Shown: positions 33,858-43,737 of the stretch, piece after piece
How the letters are laid out: the number at the start of each line of letters is the position of its first letter
How positions within the stretch are numbered: position 1 is the stretch's first letter
Assembly: GCF_028768465.1 (NCBI RefSeq)
Contig: NZ_CP118225.1
Span: 4,569,001 to 4,633,000, forward strand
Origin: Rhodopirellula sp. P2
Lineage (GTDB): Bacteria > Planctomycetota > Planctomycetia > Pirellulales > Pirellulaceae
Direction of reading: 5' to 3'
Length of the DNA: 64,000 nucleotides
The notes under the pieces: model-generated
Database searches by the model: none
What the model saw: the letters and a program-made list of their open reading frames with translations, nothing else
Told to the model about the DNA's origin: nothing
Translations under genes and position numbers: made by a program

Positions 33858-34853
33858 ATGCGTTTCCTCCTTTGTGCTTTGCTTCTTGGAATCTCGTTGT
33901 CACCGGTTCAAGCTGAATCGCCTGAACCCAGACCGGAGGTTTGGAAAACGATTGCGACGGAAGGTCACCCAACGGCACGCCATGAAGCGGCCTTGGTTGG
34001 TTTTCAAGACAAGCTGTATCTGCTTGGTGGCCGCCGCATCAATCCGGTCGACGTTTACGATCCTCGGACCAATGCCTGGACAGCAAAGTCCGAAACGCCA
34101 ATGGAACTGCATCACTTCCAAGGGGTCGTGGTGGAGGATGCGATCTACTTGATGGGAGCGATGACGGGTCCGTATCCGAAGGAAACGCCTCTCGAAAAAG
34201 TGGTGGTCTACTATCCCGAGGAAGATCGTTTTGACTTCGTGCATTCGATCCCTGAGTCACGTCGTCGTGGCGGTGCGGGCGCGGTCTATCACGAGGGTTG
34301 GATCTACTTGATCGGTGGGATCACAAACGGGCACGTCGATGGTTGTCGTTCATGGTTTGATCGCTACGACCCCCAAACGGGCGTGTGGGAGATCATGCCG
34401 GATGCACCCCACGAACGTGATCACTTTCAAGCGGCTGTGATTGGCGATCGACTGTACGCTGCGGGTGGGCGAGTGACGTCCAAACGAAACAACGCTGTGT
34501 TCTCGCAAACGATTCGCAAGGTGGATGTCTACGATTTCGCGATCGGTGAATGGTTGCCGGCGGAGCAATGCCCTGATCTTCCAACCTTGCGTGCTGGCAA
34601 TAGCGCCGTCGCGATTGAGGGCGAGTTGGTCGTTGGGGGTGGTGAGAGTGGCGATCAGAAGCAAGCTCACAACGAGATTGAGGTCTTTGACCCCGCGACG
34701 AACGAATGGACGGTGTGGCCTTCGCTGAACCAAGGGAGACACGGAACAGGGCTGGTCCGGATCGGTGATTCATTGTTCACTGCCTCCGGAAGTGGCAACC
34801 GTGGCGGCGGTCCTGAGTTAACGACCACAGAACGATTGAAGCTGGAGCGTTGA
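33858..34853 (+). CDS. Secreted kelch-repeat beta-propeller protein
   Basis: 331 residues with a short signal peptide (MRFLLCALLLGISLSPVQAES). Repeated kelch units follow: HEAALVGFQDKLYLLGGRR, HHFQGVVVEDAIYLMGAMTG, GAGAVYHEGWIYLIGGITNG, DHFQAAVIGDRLYAAGGRV and GNSAVAIEGELVVGGGES. Each has a GG pair and a downstream Trp, giving a six- to seven-bladed propeller. It may bind or isomerise glycans (compare the NanM sialate epimerase), but no catalytic residues can be assigned. Convergent with the alginate lyase gene, 28 bp apart. Confidence 0.85.
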   Translation: MRFLLCALLLGISLSPVQAESPEPRPEVWKTIATEGHPTARHEAALVGFQDKLYLLGGRRINPVDVYDPRTNAWTAKSETPMELHHFQGVVVEDAIYLMGAMTGPYPKETPLEKVVVYYPEEDRFDFVHSIPESRRRGGAGAVYHEGWIYLIGGITNGHVDGCRSWFDRYDPQTGVWEIMPDAPHERDHFQAAVIGDRLYAAGGRVTSKRNNAVFSQTIRKVDVYDFAIGEWLPAEQCPDLPTLRAGNSAVAIEGELVVGGGESGDQKQAHNEIEVFDPATNEWTVWPSLNQGRHGTGLVRIGDSLFTASGSGNRGGGPELTTTERLKLER

Positions 34854-34881
34854 GTTTGACGACTGCAACGCATGGAGATGG

Positions 34882-35595
34882 TCAGTTCTCGACACGGAGC
34901 TGATCGATGACAACTTCACCGAAGGAATCTGCTGCGTCGCCCTTCTTCAAGTTCGATTGCGTGTAGCAACCAGCTTTGAAGTAGCACCCGTCGCGAGACA
35001 CTTCCCAGTCCATCTTTGGCTCGCCATTGTAGAAAACTCGAACGTGACCTTGTCCGGCTTGAATCTTCAGGTCGAATGCTGTTCCCAGTGGATAATGGCG
35101 GTCCAGCATCACGTCGCCAAGGTCGTTGCGTTCCACAAATAGCTTTTCGCCCTCTAAGCGCACCATCATCAGGTCATCGTCCGCGTCGTGGATCTGGGCG
35201 CAGACAACATGACGCTTCTTGGGCGGTGTGGCAGTGATCGCAACGCTCAGGATCAGGGTGTGAGTCGTGCTGTCATCCGTGCTCCAGTTTGCTCGCGCCG
35301 TGCCATCCGGTGACATCTCACGCAGTTCAGACCGCGGGAATCCGGAACCCTTGGTGGTTACGCCACCACAGTGAGCACGGAACACGACTCCGTTGGGATT
35401 GATGACGTGAAAGTGCTCTGGATGCGAGAAGTTGCTCAGTTCGGGTTGCCGGATCTCGTCGGGCCGTCCATCTTTCCGCGTCCCGATCGGCAGTGTCAAC
35501 CGCCAGCGAGAAAGGTCAAGAATATCCGCGGGAGTTTGCCCCTCCACGATCGGAAGGCAGACCAGCAAAAGACAACAGCAAAGCAGCAAACGCAT
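34882..35595 (-). CDS. Secreted alginate lyase, polysaccharide lyase family 7
   Basis: 237 residues from the ATG at 35595, which starts a signal peptide (MRLLLCCCLLLVCLPIVEGQ). The beta-jelly-roll domain carries the three PL7 sequence blocks: RSELRE, QIH (in VVCAQIHDADDD) and YFKAGCYTQS. Arg, Gln, His and Tyr in these blocks form the PL7 active site. Family enzymes cleave alginate by beta-elimination. The Ile in QIH is often linked with preference for guluronate-containing sites, though this is only a tendency. A single-domain, secreted lyase of this length is typical. It points to use of brown-algal alginate. Confidence 0.92.
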   Translation of the reverse strand: MRLLLCCCLLLVCLPIVEGQTPADILDLSRWRLTLPIGTRKDGRPDEIRQPELSNFSHPEHFHVINPNGVVFRAHCGGVTTKGSGFPRSELREMSPDGTARANWSTDDSTTHTLILSVAITATPPKKRHVVCAQIHDADDDLMMVRLEGEKLFVERNDLGDVMLDRHYPLGTAFDLKIQAGQGHVRVFYNGEPKMDWEVSRDGCYFKAGCYTQSNLKKGDAADSFGEVVIDQLRVEN

Positions 35596-35707
35596 TCGAT
35601 TTTCTAGTGAAGGATTTCGTTGCCGCGATCGAGTTGCTCGACCTCGCATTGGTCAAAACGGCATCCAACATCGTACTGGAAGTGCTGCCGGGCGTTGGTC
35701 GTACGCT

Positions 35708-36472
35708 TCAGATTCCTACTCCCTGCATCACAACTGCGATCAGCCAAATTGCCATGACGGGCAGGCAAGTCAGGACGGTCCACCAATCGAGTTCTCGCCT
35801 TGCGAGTCCGCGAACGAATGCAATTGCAAGCATCACAACAGGAACCCCCAGTGTGATCGGGAAGTACCAATTCAGCAGGCTTGACGGTAGGCCCCCAAAA
35901 AACTTCACATGCAACAGGGCGAGGATTGCCAGGTCAAAGAACAGGAATCCGCCCCACGCCAAACGCCACGTGAAGTGCTGCGGCTTGGATTTGAAAATCG
36001 CAAGAATGAGGACAGGCAACCCAAGGATGTATCCCAAGCGTGCTGAGAACTGTTCGTACCAGATACCCAGGACATAGCCAGCGGTGGTCGAGTTTCCGGC
36101 CTGCGGGTCGCCCCAAAAACGCAGGGCAACGGTGCTGGAGGCGAAGAAGTCAAGTGTCCAATCCAAGACACACATGTTCGCGAACAGCAACGCAAGCGTT
36201 TTGCCTGGGCTGGTCCAGAATGGTGGGGATCGAACTGCCAAGAAGAACACGGCCAGACTCAATCCGTAGACACTGGCAACTAGCAGATCCATTGCCTGGA
36301 AACTCTGCACCGTTCCAGATCGCCAAGGCCAATCCGGTAGATGGCGAATGACCGACAGCCCCCGTTGGATCGCAAATGCGATTGCGATCCCGGCCGTGAT
36401 CACCATCAATTCGATAATCCCTAATCGCCGATTGTCTTGGGGAAGCTTGCCGGTGGTTGAGAGCGTGTTCAT
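35708..36472 (-). CDS. Multi-pass membrane protein of unknown function
   Basis: 254 residues from the ATG at 36472 (an upstream TTG is possible). Seven or so hydrophobic segments are visible, including GIIELMVITAGIAIAFAI, LLVASVYGLSLAVFFLAV, YILGLPVLILAIF and VLTCLPVMAIWLIAVVMQGVGI. The first has the LxIxELMVxTAGIAIAFA layout of a planctomycete anchor segment often found in uncharacterised proteins. No transport or enzyme motif is recognised. The 280-bp spacer to the HPP gene carries no obvious signal. Confidence 0.7.
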   Translation of the reverse strand: MNTLSTTGKLPQDNRRLGIIELMVITAGIAIAFAIQRGLSVIRHLPDWPWRSGTVQSFQAMDLLVASVYGLSLAVFFLAVRSPPFWTSPGKTLALLFANMCVLDWTLDFFASSTVALRFWGDPQAGNSTTAGYVLGIWYEQFSARLGYILGLPVLILAIFKSKPQHFTWRLAWGGFLFFDLAILALLHVKFFGGLPSSLLNWYFPITLGVPVVMLAIAFVRGLARRELDWWTVLTCLPVMAIWLIAVVMQGVGI

Positions 36473-36752
36473 TGGTGCAGTCAATCGAGTCGAAGAAGAA
36501 CGATCTTGTTGCTCGTTGGCCGCTCGCTACACACGTGGTTGGCATGCGTCCGAGCCGAACCAATTCTAACAGCGGCGTCGCTGGCATTGTTGCGAGTCAC
36601 CGTGCAGCAGCGACGGCGACATCCGAGAAGGCTCGTCTTGACGCCTCATGCATTTCGCCTACTCTGTCTGCCCAATCAGAACAGCGACCCACCATGAGCG
36701 GACATGGCGTGGCACTGCGTTTGATTGCTACGCGATCCAACGTGAATTCGAC

Positions 36753-37544
36753 ATGCTCGGAAGCAAATGGTTGGGCGTCGAACTGGTGCAGGTCAGCTGG
36801 CAAGAAAAGCTGATTTCCGCACTCGGGTCCGGCTGCGCCATCTACTGTGTGTTTTACTTGACCAATCTGTTCCTCCCATCGTTGGCCGCCGTTGGCGTGA
36901 TCGCGTCGATGGGAGCCAGCGCCGTGCTGCTGTATGCCGTTCCACATGGTCCGCTTTCGCAACCCTGGCCCTTGATTGCCGGGCATTCCATTTCAGCTTG
37001 CGTCGGAGTGACCTGTTGCCAGTGGATCAGCAACCCCGCGATGGCAACTGCGCTCGCCGTTGGGATCTCAATCGGGGTGATGTACCAGTTGGGCTGCATT
37101 CATCCGCCGGGCGGAGCGACGGCTTTCACTGCCGTGATGGGAGGCGAAGCGATTCATGAACTGGGATACCTGTATGTCCTGTGTCCGATTCTGATCAATG
37201 TCGGGTTGATGCTGACGCTCGCCGTGCTCATCAACGCACCCTTTCCATGGCGACGCTATCCTGCTGGTCTGTTTCCTGTGGGGGCCATGGTGGAGGAGAT
37301 CGAGCATCGCTCGAATCAGCCATCCCACGATGACGTTTTGAATGCAATCCGTTCGCTGGATTCGTTTGTGGATGTCAGCGAGGACGACTTGATCCATTTG
37401 GTCCGTGAACTTGGAATTGCGAACCCAGGGGGCCGGGCCCCGGAAGAAATCTTGCAGCACAAAGTGTCCTTGCGAGAGAAGGAGGATCGCTCACTTGAAC
37501 TGACGGACCAACCAGAGGTCAGTCGGCATCGACTACCAGATTGA
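36753..37544 (+). CDS. HPP-family membrane protein
   Basis: 263 residues from the ATG at 36753; a longer open frame back to 36648 lacks family character. Four to five helices: LISALGSGCAIYCVFYL, LAAVGVIASMGASAVLLYAV, LIAGHSISACVGVTCCQWI, TALAVGISIGVMYQL and LCPILINVGLMLTLAVLI. The family's signature HPPGGATA is present (CIHPPGGATAFTAVMGG). Plant chloroplast and cyanobacterial HPP proteins have been linked to nitrite transport; the role in planctomycetes is not known. The C-terminal about 90 residues are a soluble acidic/helical tail (DDVLNAIRSLDSFVDVSEDDLIHLVREL). Convergent with the NtrC-type regulator, 42 bp apart. Confidence 0.85.
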   Translation: MLGSKWLGVELVQVSWQEKLISALGSGCAIYCVFYLTNLFLPSLAAVGVIASMGASAVLLYAVPHGPLSQPWPLIAGHSISACVGVTCCQWISNPAMATALAVGISIGVMYQLGCIHPPGGATAFTAVMGGEAIHELGYLYVLCPILINVGLMLTLAVLINAPFPWRRYPAGLFPVGAMVEEIEHRSNQPSHDDVLNAIRSLDSFVDVSEDDLIHLVRELGIANPGGRAPEEILQHKVSLREKEDRSLELTDQPEVSRHRLPD

Positions 37545-37586
37545 TCGCCGAAGAAAGACTGCCATGCAGGGGCGTCTTGTTGCGAT

Positions 37587-39011
37587 TCATCGCCGGTAAT
37601 CATTGGCGTCGATGTGGTGGCGTTTCAGCAATTTGTTCATGCCTTGCCGAGACAATCCCGCTTGGCGAGCGGCACTCGCAATGACGCCGTGGTGTTTGTC
37701 CAAGATTTTGATCAGGTAAGTTCGATCGGCGGTGTCGAGGGCCTCGTCGCGGGAGACTTCCGTGAGATCCTGGATCCCCGGCAGTGGATCGTTGATCGCT
37801 TCGCGGACGGGTTGTGGAAGATCGCTGGGTTCGATCACTGGGCCGGTCGCCAGTGCGACCGATCGTTCCAAGACGTTCCGGAGTTCCCGGATGTTTCCTG
37901 GCCACTGATACCTGCGAAAACACTCCAGAGTCTCGGGGGCGAATGAATGCTGGAACTGACCGGCGGGGAAGTGCTTTTTCAGAAAGGCTTCGGCGAGCAA
38001 GATCACATCCTCCCCACGCTGGCGAAGAGGCGGAAGCTCGATATGGACCACCGCCAAACGATAATACAGATCATGACGAAAGCGTTCCGCTTTGACCTCG
38101 TCTTGCAGATCTCGGTTGGTTGCGCAAACAAATCGCGTGTCGACCCGGATGGATTGACTGTCGCCAACGGGCGTGAAGGTCTGCTCTTGAATCACTCGCA
38201 GCAGTTTCGCTTGCGAAGACAGTGGCAATTCACCCAGTTCATCGATGAAGGCGGTCCCCCCGTCACAGGCTCGCAGCAGTCCGGCTTGGTCCTGCACAGC
38301 ACCAGTGAACGAGCCTTTGATGTGACCAAACAGAGCGGACTCGAACAGCGACTCAGGAATCGATGTGCAATCGATGACCTGCATCGCCTTCTCACGGCGG
38401 TGGCTTTGATGATGAATTGCATTGGCGATGACTTCTTTGCCGGTCCCACTCTCGCCGGTGATCAGGACGTTGGTGTCGCTGGGAGCCACCCGCTCGACAA
38501 TCTCCAGGACCTCTCGCATTTGCGGGCTGGCACCGATGATGCCATGGGCTGGCGTCGTCGTGGATGCGGGTTTGGGATTCGCCGCCCGTTTCAAGGTGGG
38601 CGCGGAACTGGCGGGCGGAACCGCTTTGCTCTGTCCTGCATGCGACAGGGCCCGCTGGACTGCGGTGAGCAACTCCTCCAGTTTGACGGGTTTGAGCAAG
38701 TAGTCGGTGACACCGAGTCGCACGCTTTCAATGGCGGAGGGCAATGACGGTGCCCCAGTGACCACAATCAGCGGAACATGCTTGTGTTTGGTACGACCTT
38801 CCTTCAAGAGTTCCAGCTTGAGATTCCCGGGCATGTTCAAGTCCGAGAGAATGAGATCGAAGTCATGTTCGTTCAAGACCGAGATTGCATCGCTGGCGTC
38901 TTCGACACACACGCATTCGTACCCCTCTTCTCGCAAGAATTCAGCGGTGGTTTCTCGGTACAGCGGTTCATCGTCCGCAATCAAAATGCGTTGGGTGGAT
39001 TCGACGTTCAA
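37587..39011 (-). CDS. NtrC-family sigma-54-dependent response regulator
   Basis: 474 residues in three domains. The receiver (about 8-125) has [12 protein letters not shown], phospho-acceptor Asp in [10 protein letters not shown] and Lys in YLLKPVK. The AAA+ domain (about 160-400) has GESGTGKEV (Walker A), the GAFTGA loop as [19 protein letters not shown] (Walker B) and [24 protein letters not shown]-terminal Fis-type HTH reads [30 protein letters not shown] is a common functional variant of the sigma-54 contact loop. Its ATG overlaps the kinase TGA by 4 bp (ATGA), so the pair is one unit with kinase first. The target promoters are unknown. Confidence 0.96.
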   Translation of the reverse strand: MNVESTQRILIADDEPLYRETTAEFLREEGYECVCVEDASDAISVLNEHDFDLILSDLNMPGNLKLELLKEGRTKHKHVPLIVVTGAPSLPSAIESVRLGVTDYLLKPVKLEELLTAVQRALSHAGQSKAVPPASSAPTLKRAANPKPASTTTPAHGIIGASPQMREVLEIVERVAPSDTNVLITGESGTGKEVIANAIHHQSHRREKAMQVIDCTSIPESLFESALFGHIKGSFTGAVQDQAGLLRACDGGTAFIDELGELPLSSQAKLLRVIQEQTFTPVGDSQSIRVDTRFVCATNRDLQDEVKAERFRHDLYYRLAVVHIELPPLRQRGEDVILLAEAFLKKHFPAGQFQHSFAPETLECFRRYQWPGNIRELRNVLERSVALATGPVIEPSDLPQPVREAINDPLPGIQDLTEVSRDEALDTADRTYLIKILDKHHGVIASAARQAGLSRQGMNKLLKRHHIDANDYRR

Positions 39012-40240
39012 TTCTCTTCAACCTCCGTGTGCAGGCAACGTGGCAACATGACGCAAAACTGGGTGCCTTCTCCCGAATGACTGGTCACTTCGATTGTGCC
39101 TTGCATCGCTTCGACCAGTCCTCGGGTAACGGACAGGCCCAGCCCCATGCCTTGTCCCACCGTGGTTGTCTTGGTGCTGAAGAACGGATCAAAGATCGAG
39201 TCGATGATATCAGCGTCAATGCCGGAGCCCTTGTCAATGACTTTGACAACCAGACGTTCATCGATCTGAAACACCTCCACGCGAACCGTCTGTCCGGGAG
39301 CAGACGCTTGGATCGCATTGTGGATCAGGTTCAGCAAGATCTGCTTCAGTTCACCCTCTCGAAGTTGGACGAGATCGGGGCCGAGAGTCTCGGTCGGTTC
39401 CAACCGATTGCAGTCCAGCACCACCGCGACGTTGTACTTCCGAGACATCGGCAACGAAAGCGAGAGCAAGTCCTCAAGACAGCGATGAATGTTGAAGACG
39501 ACCGCTTTCTGCTGCGTGGGACAATACAACTGAAACATCTGATGTGTGATCCCTCGAATCCTCTCGATTTCTTTGTCGATCAAATCGAGTTTGTCGTAGT
39601 GCTTGACTCGGCGAGGAAGGTGGCGTTTCAGCAGAGCAAACGCGTTGCGAATCCCGGCCAGAGGGTTGTTGATTTCGTGAGCGACGCCAGCAGCCAATTC
39701 CCCTAATGCGGCCAGCTTTTCCATGTTCAAACGATGTTGTTCGAGCTGAGCGATTTTGGCCGTTCGGGCTTCGACGATTTGTTCCAATCGCTCGTTCTGC
39801 AAGCGAAGTTGCTCTCTCATTCGCCGTCGTTCGGTGACATCACGAACACTGGCTCGAAATCCGAGCGAGGCACCGTCGCGATTGATCATGGGCTGCCAGG
39901 AAACCGCCATCCAGAGCGTCGCCCCATCCTTGTGCAAAACCCGAAATTCGATGTTGTTCCCGGTCGAGCCTTGGGCAGCCTCCTGCCATTGAAGCGACAT
40001 CCGTTCACGGTCTTCCGGCACGATCAACGGCAGCGGGTAATCGCTCATCCTCAGACATTCTTCCGGCGTGTAGCCGGTGTATCGTTGCACCGCCCGATTG
40101 ACCCACAGAATCTGGCCGGTTGACGACAGCCAACTCTCCCAATCGACCGTGCTCTCAGCGATCGCACGAAAGAACTCCGGTGGGATTGGCTGGCCCAGAC
40201 TTGGCAGGGAATCGGTTGGCTGATTGCGTTGGAACGTCAT
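39008..40240 (-). CDS. Soluble PAS-domain sensor histidine kinase
   Basis: 410 residues with no membrane segment, so the signal is cytoplasmic. The PAS/PAC domain (about 25-145; [60 protein letters not shown]) is joined by a coiled helix to a HisKA domain with H-box [17 protein letters not shown]. The HATPase_c domain has N-box [12 protein letters not shown]1 DKGSGID, F-box IFDPFFSTK and G2 [10 protein letters not shown]. This is the NtrB-like kinase class (HEINNPL). It phosphorylates the overlapping NtrC-type regulator. No nitrogen genes flank it, except possibly the HPP protein. Confidence 0.95.
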   Translation of the reverse strand: MTFQRNQPTDSLPSLGQPIPPEFFRAIAESTVDWESWLSSTGQILWVNRAVQRYTGYTPEECLRMSDYPLPLIVPEDRERMSLQWQEAAQGSTGNNIEFRVLHKDGATLWMAVSWQPMINRDGASLGFRASVRDVTERRRMREQLRLQNERLEQIVEARTAKIAQLEQHRLNMEKLAALGELAAGVAHEINNPLAGIRNAFALLKRHLPRRVKHYDKLDLIDKEIERIRGITHQMFQLYCPTQQKAVVFNIHRCLEDLLSLSLPMSRKYNVAVVLDCNRLEPTETLGPDLVQLREGELKQILLNLIHNAIQASAPGQTVRVEVFQIDERLVVKVIDKGSGIDADIIDSIFDPFFSTKTTTVGQGMGLGLSVTRGLVEAMQGTIEVTSHSGEGTQFCVMLPRCLHTEVEEN

Positions 40241-40591
40241 CCTGCCATCTTACTGGAACGAGGGGGCTCGGCGGTTGCCAACGCGTCGACCAGGACGCGC
40301 TGAAACACATCACAAAGAATCCAAACACAGCGACCGTCAACCTGCGTTGGCGCCCCTGCAACCCGCGCTGACGCCAGATTGAATCTGAAACCAGGCGTCC
40401 TCTTCATCTTTGCAATCTTTGCCCCAACCAAAGGGGGCGAAATGGAGGGTGTCGCCAGCAAACGGATCACAACAGGGACGCGACTGGCAACGAAAGGGTT
40501 CGACACCCCCGAAAAACAAAAGGAACATCGGCACCGCACCTGCACTGCTTTTGCATTCACGCTTCGAGTTCCGCTGTTGGAGGACGAAACC
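40241..40591. repeat. Repeat-like spacer preceding a small membrane-protein gene
   Basis: Contains stretches such as CAGGGGCGCCAACGCAGGTT (minus strand, about 40342-40361) and GGGGGCGAAATGGAGGGTGT (about 40433-40452). I associate these with dispersed repeats in Rhodopirellula genomes. There is no second copy inside this window, so the assignment rests on recollection. Open frames exist on both strands but look accidental. Confidence 0.35.
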
Positions 40592-40879
40592 ATGTTGGAA
40601 GAGCTCATCACCCCAGCCGCTTTCAAACGGATGGATGTGGCATCCCGACTCAAGACAGGCACTCGCAAATCCGAGCGAGAGGAGTTGAGTTCCAAGTCGC
40701 CGTCCCGTAGGGTGAATCCTCGGAAAGTGACGGAAGCGGATGAGAGGAGATACGTGCTCGGAGTGGTGTGCAGCATGCTGCTCGTGCTTCTCGTTCCAGC
40801 TCTCGTCGCGATGGTTTACTTGATTGTTTCGCCCAGTGCATTCACGACCTCCATGGTGGTGCCATCGCTGCTTCCCTGA
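40592..40879 (+). CDS. Small single-span membrane protein
   Basis: 95 residues from the ATG at 40592, which has GGAGGA seven bases upstream, the best ribosome-binding site in this stretch; this decides the start over the longer frame from 40379. A basic, Ser/Arg-rich N-terminal half (about 1-50) is followed by one transmembrane helix (YVLGVVCSMLLVLLVPALVAMVYLIV) and a short tail. No family known. It lies 42 bp before nhaA, on the same strand, so it may share its promoter. Confidence 0.6.
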   Translation: MLEELITPAAFKRMDVASRLKTGTRKSEREELSSKSPSRRVNPRKVTEADERRYVLGVVCSMLLVLLVPALVAMVYLIVSPSAFTTSMVVPSLLP

Positions 40880-40921
40880 CCTTTTTTATGACTCGAACGA
40901 GAGACAACGACCACAGCCTTT

Positions 40922-42247
40922 ATGAACCATCTTGAACCCCGACTCCCGCTGCCGATTCAACCCATCGACAGATGGCTTCGTCCGTTTGCTCGTTTCCTCC
41001 ACATTGAAGCTACCAGCGGCGTCGTGCTGGTTCTTTGCACCGCGGTTGCTCTCGCGGCTGCCAATTCGCGATGGGCGGACGCCTACCTTGCGATCTGGCA
41101 AACGGAGCTGACGCTTGCCGTGGGAGGCGTGGTGTTCAGCCACTCGCTTCATCATGTGATCAATGATGGATTGATGGCGATCTTCTTCTTCGTGATTGGG
41201 TTGGAGGTCAAGCGTGAATTGGCGCACGGCACGCTTTCAGATATCAGGCAGGCCACCTTGCCGATTGCTGCGGCCATCGGGGGCATGATTGTTCCCGCCG
41301 GGTTGTATCTGTCGATGCAATACGGACAACCTGGAATGCAGGGTTGGGGAATTCCAATGGCGACCGATATCGCGTTCGTCGTTGGTTGCCTCGCGATTCT
41401 GGGGTCACGTGTTCCCCACAGTCTTCGCGTCTTGCTGCTGTCACTGGCGATTGTCGATGACATTGGTGCGATCTTGGTGATCGCGATTGGATACACCGAA
41501 TCACTTGATTGGCGTTTCTTGATCTTGGCCGCCTGCGCCATTGCTCTCGTTCACTTCCTCGCGAGAGTGGGCGTGCGTCGTTTTCCACCCTATGTCGCAG
41601 TGGGAATCCTCGCCTGGATCGCACTGCATGAATCCGGGGTGCATGCGACTTTGATTGGTGTGATTCTGGGATTGATGACTCCGGCTACGCCAACACTCGT
41701 TCCCGAACGTTTTCGCGAATATTTGCACGAAAAGGAAAACGAGTTTCAACCACAGCATTGGGCCCAACGCTCCCATCGAGTGGAGGTGGTGCGAGAGGTT
41801 CAGCAACTGACGCGGGAAACGGTTTCACCCCTGGAATATCTCGAGATGACGCTGCACCCTTGGTCGGCCTATCTCATCATGCCGGTGTTCGCGCTCGCGA
41901 ATGCGGGTGTGCTGATTGAGCCTGCCAATGTCACCGATTCCGTTGCCGTCGCGGTTGTGATCGGCTTGGTCGTCGGCAAACCGGTCGGCATCGTCTTGTT
42001 CAGTTGGTTGGTGATCCGCGCTGGAATGGCTCGGTTGCCCAATGGACTGAACTGGCCCGTGCTCGTCTCCGGCAGTTTTCTCGCAGGGATCGGATTCACC
42101 ATGGCGCTGTTCATCGACGGCTTGGCATTCGGAGCGGATGGTCTGGACACCGCGAAAACCGGCGTCCTGTTGGGCTCCGCGGTCAGTGCGATCGTTGGGA
42201 TCGGTTTGCTACTTTGGACGTTGCCAAAGTCCAACCCAACGCCCTGA
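40922..42247 (+). CDS. nhaA: Na+/H+ antiporter NhaA
   Basis: 441 residues, about 50 longer than E. coli NhaA because of an N-terminal lead and an extended hydrophilic loop (about 255-300; EYLHEKENEFQPQHWAQRSHRVEVVREVQ). Characteristic motifs: FFVIGLEVKRELAHGTLSD, PMATDIAFVVGCLAILGSRVP, and LSLAIVDDIGAILVIAIGYT with the paired Asp that bind Na+ and H+. The late helix GSFLAGIGFTMALFIDGLAF is also typical. Exports Na+ in exchange for H+ at alkaline pH; useful for a marine cell. A second antiporter of another family is at 23.5 kb. Confidence 0.97.
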   Translation: MNHLEPRLPLPIQPIDRWLRPFARFLHIEATSGVVLVLCTAVALAAANSRWADAYLAIWQTELTLAVGGVVFSHSLHHVINDGLMAIFFFVIGLEVKRELAHGTLSDIRQATLPIAAAIGGMIVPAGLYLSMQYGQPGMQGWGIPMATDIAFVVGCLAILGSRVPHSLRVLLLSLAIVDDIGAILVIAIGYTESLDWRFLILAACAIALVHFLARVGVRRFPPYVAVGILAWIALHESGVHATLIGVILGLMTPATPTLVPERFREYLHEKENEFQPQHWAQRSHRVEVVREVQQLTRETVSPLEYLEMTLHPWSAYLIMPVFALANAGVLIEPANVTDSVAVAVVIGLVVGKPVGIVLFSWLVIRAGMARLPNGLNWPVLVSGSFLAGIGFTMALFIDGLAFGADGLDTAKTGVLLGSAVSAIVGIGLLLWTLPKSNPTP

Positions 42248-42395
42248 CACTTCTCGGTCTTGAGAAGGCGTTCCGCTTCGCAGAAGTCAACCTCCTCCGA
42301 AGCCTCGATCCAGGTGGGGCTCGATCCCGAAAGCGTCCGGTGATCGGAGGCATCTGACGAGCAGACGCCTCCCACGAGAAGCAGTCGATGGGCAG

Positions 42396-42578
42396 TTACG
42401 AACTCAGGGAACGCAGTAGGATTGCGACCAGGAAAAGCAGAAGCAGAACGGTTTGGCCGAAGAATGCCGTGCTCGTGAATCGAAGATCCTCTTGCGATTC
42501 CTGCTCTTGTGCCAACGCCGTTTCGAGGTGGGGGTTTTTCATCAACATGGTCCAAGTTCCCATTAGAAGAGAAGTCAT
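42396..42578 (-). CDS. Small single-span membrane protein
   Basis: 60 residues. AAGGA lies nine bases before the ATG. A short polar N-terminal half (MKNPHLETALAQEQESQEDL) precedes one C-terminal membrane helix (FFGQTVLLLLFLVAILL) and SLSS. The composition is coherent for a tiny membrane protein, and it opposes nhaA and the DUF3365 genes. No family recognised. Spacers on both sides (42248-42395, 42579-42860) show nothing else. Confidence 0.5.
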   Translation of the reverse strand: MTSLLMGTWTMLMKNPHLETALAQEQESQEDLRFTSTAFFGQTVLLLLFLVAILLRSLSS

Positions 42579-42860
42579 TGCATCATCCTTGGTTTGAGAG
42601 ACAAGAATGCAAGCAAAGTGCCAGCGGCCCTGACGCGGCCTTGAAAAGCGATGAATGACGCCGTTTTACCGGGGAAATCAGCTGCTCAGGTGTTTGAGGG
42701 AGACCCCCTGCACGTCAACGCAGGGTTCCTCGTGTCGCCCAGGGAGGACGCTTCTGGGGGGCGTTGCCGTCCATCGCCTTCTCAAGATTCTCCGTTTGAA
42801 CGACCAGGGCTGGCAACGAATCTGCTTGACACAACCATCCAAATGAATTGCAATTGCCCT

Positions 42861-42885
42861 AAACATGCACCAGCGGTGCATGTTT
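42861..42885. terminator. Perfect 11-bp hairpin AAACATGCACC/GGTGCATGTTT
   Basis: Arms at 42861-42871 and 42875-42885 with loop AGC. It lies 140 bp upstream of the first DUF3365 gene. It could be a terminator for upstream transcription (TGTTTCTGTG follows) or a dimeric operator with a short spacer. No other copy noticed. Confidence 0.45.
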
Positions 42886-43024
42886 CTGTGTTCGAGAAGA
42901 CTCCCGCCTCGGCAAGTGTGCCTGGATGGGTTGGTTGATGAGTGTTCTCGTGGTTTGTGTGTGTCCACCGGTTCGTCGTCGGCTGGTGAGCGACGTTTCA
43001 GATTCATTGATTGGGAAAATTGGA

Positions 43025-43594
43025 ATGAATGTCTGTCTGACTAAGTTTTCGTTGCTGGCAGGGGTGCTTGGCTTGGTGTTGAGCTCGCCGGTTTTGGAAA
43101 GCCAAGCTGTCGTTGCGGACGACGCCGTCGCTCAACCGGAAAACGCTGGCGATGCTCCTAGCGAGGCCGCGATCGAACGGACGCGGCAAAAGGTCAAAAT
43201 GCTGGACAACATTTTCAAGCAAACGATCGTGTTGATCACCGACAAGTATGTGCATGGCGACGACGATTTCGCCGCCGGCAGTGCCGCCGTGCTGTTGTTC
43301 AAGAACATCTCGGAATCGGGCAAGGACCAAGTCCGGCTGATCGATGCGACGGGAGATCCCTATGAAGCGGAAAACGTCGCGCGGGATGCCTTTGAAAAGA
43401 AGGGTGTCACGGCTCTGAAAAGCGGCAAAGCGAATCACGAACTGGTGGTCCAAAACGAAAAGGGGGCCTACTTGCGAGTCCTCACACCTGTGCCCGTGGT
43501 GATGGAAAAGTGCATCATGTGCCACGCGCACTACGCCGACGTTCCGAAGGGCGATCCAATCGGAGCAATCAGTTACACGGTGCCAATCCAATAG
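43025..43594 (+). CDS. Exported DUF3365 (Tll0287-like) haem protein
   Basis: 189 residues from the ATG at 43025, which opens a signal peptide (CLTKFSLLAGVLGLVLSSPVLESQAVVA). The helical mature domain resembles DUF3365, a PAS-like haem-binding sensor domain; the C-terminal haem motif is CIMCH in VMEKCIMCHAHYADVPKGDPIGAISYTVPI. One c-type haem would be attached in the periplasm. It may sense redox or gas, or carry electrons. The tandem partner lies 143 bp downstream. An upstream in-frame extension to 42926 is not supported. Confidence 0.82.
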   Translation: MNVCLTKFSLLAGVLGLVLSSPVLESQAVVADDAVAQPENAGDAPSEAAIERTRQKVKMLDNIFKQTIVLITDKYVHGDDDFAAGSAAVLLFKNISESGKDQVRLIDATGDPYEAENVARDAFEKKGVTALKSGKANHELVVQNEKGAYLRVLTPVPVVMEKCIMCHAHYADVPKGDPIGAISYTVPIQ

Positions 43595-43737
43595 GGACTC
43601 GGGGACTGAATGTTCCTGTCGTGCGTCGGCCTGCTGTCTTTCGCTCTGACTGGCGGGAGGAGCAGGCACACGGTTGCAAATTGGACGCGGACAAAACCGA
43701 TCGCGGCTTTGCGAGACTTTCCTGCCAAACGAATTGG

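Noticed and set aside
37947..38747. Plus-strand open frame of about 266 codons opposite the NtrC-type gene
   Set aside because: Antisense shadow of the AAA+ domain with no family features.
40379..40591. Upstream extension of the small membrane protein at 40592
   Set aside because: The extension lies in repeat-like DNA, and the strong GGAGGA site supports the internal ATG.
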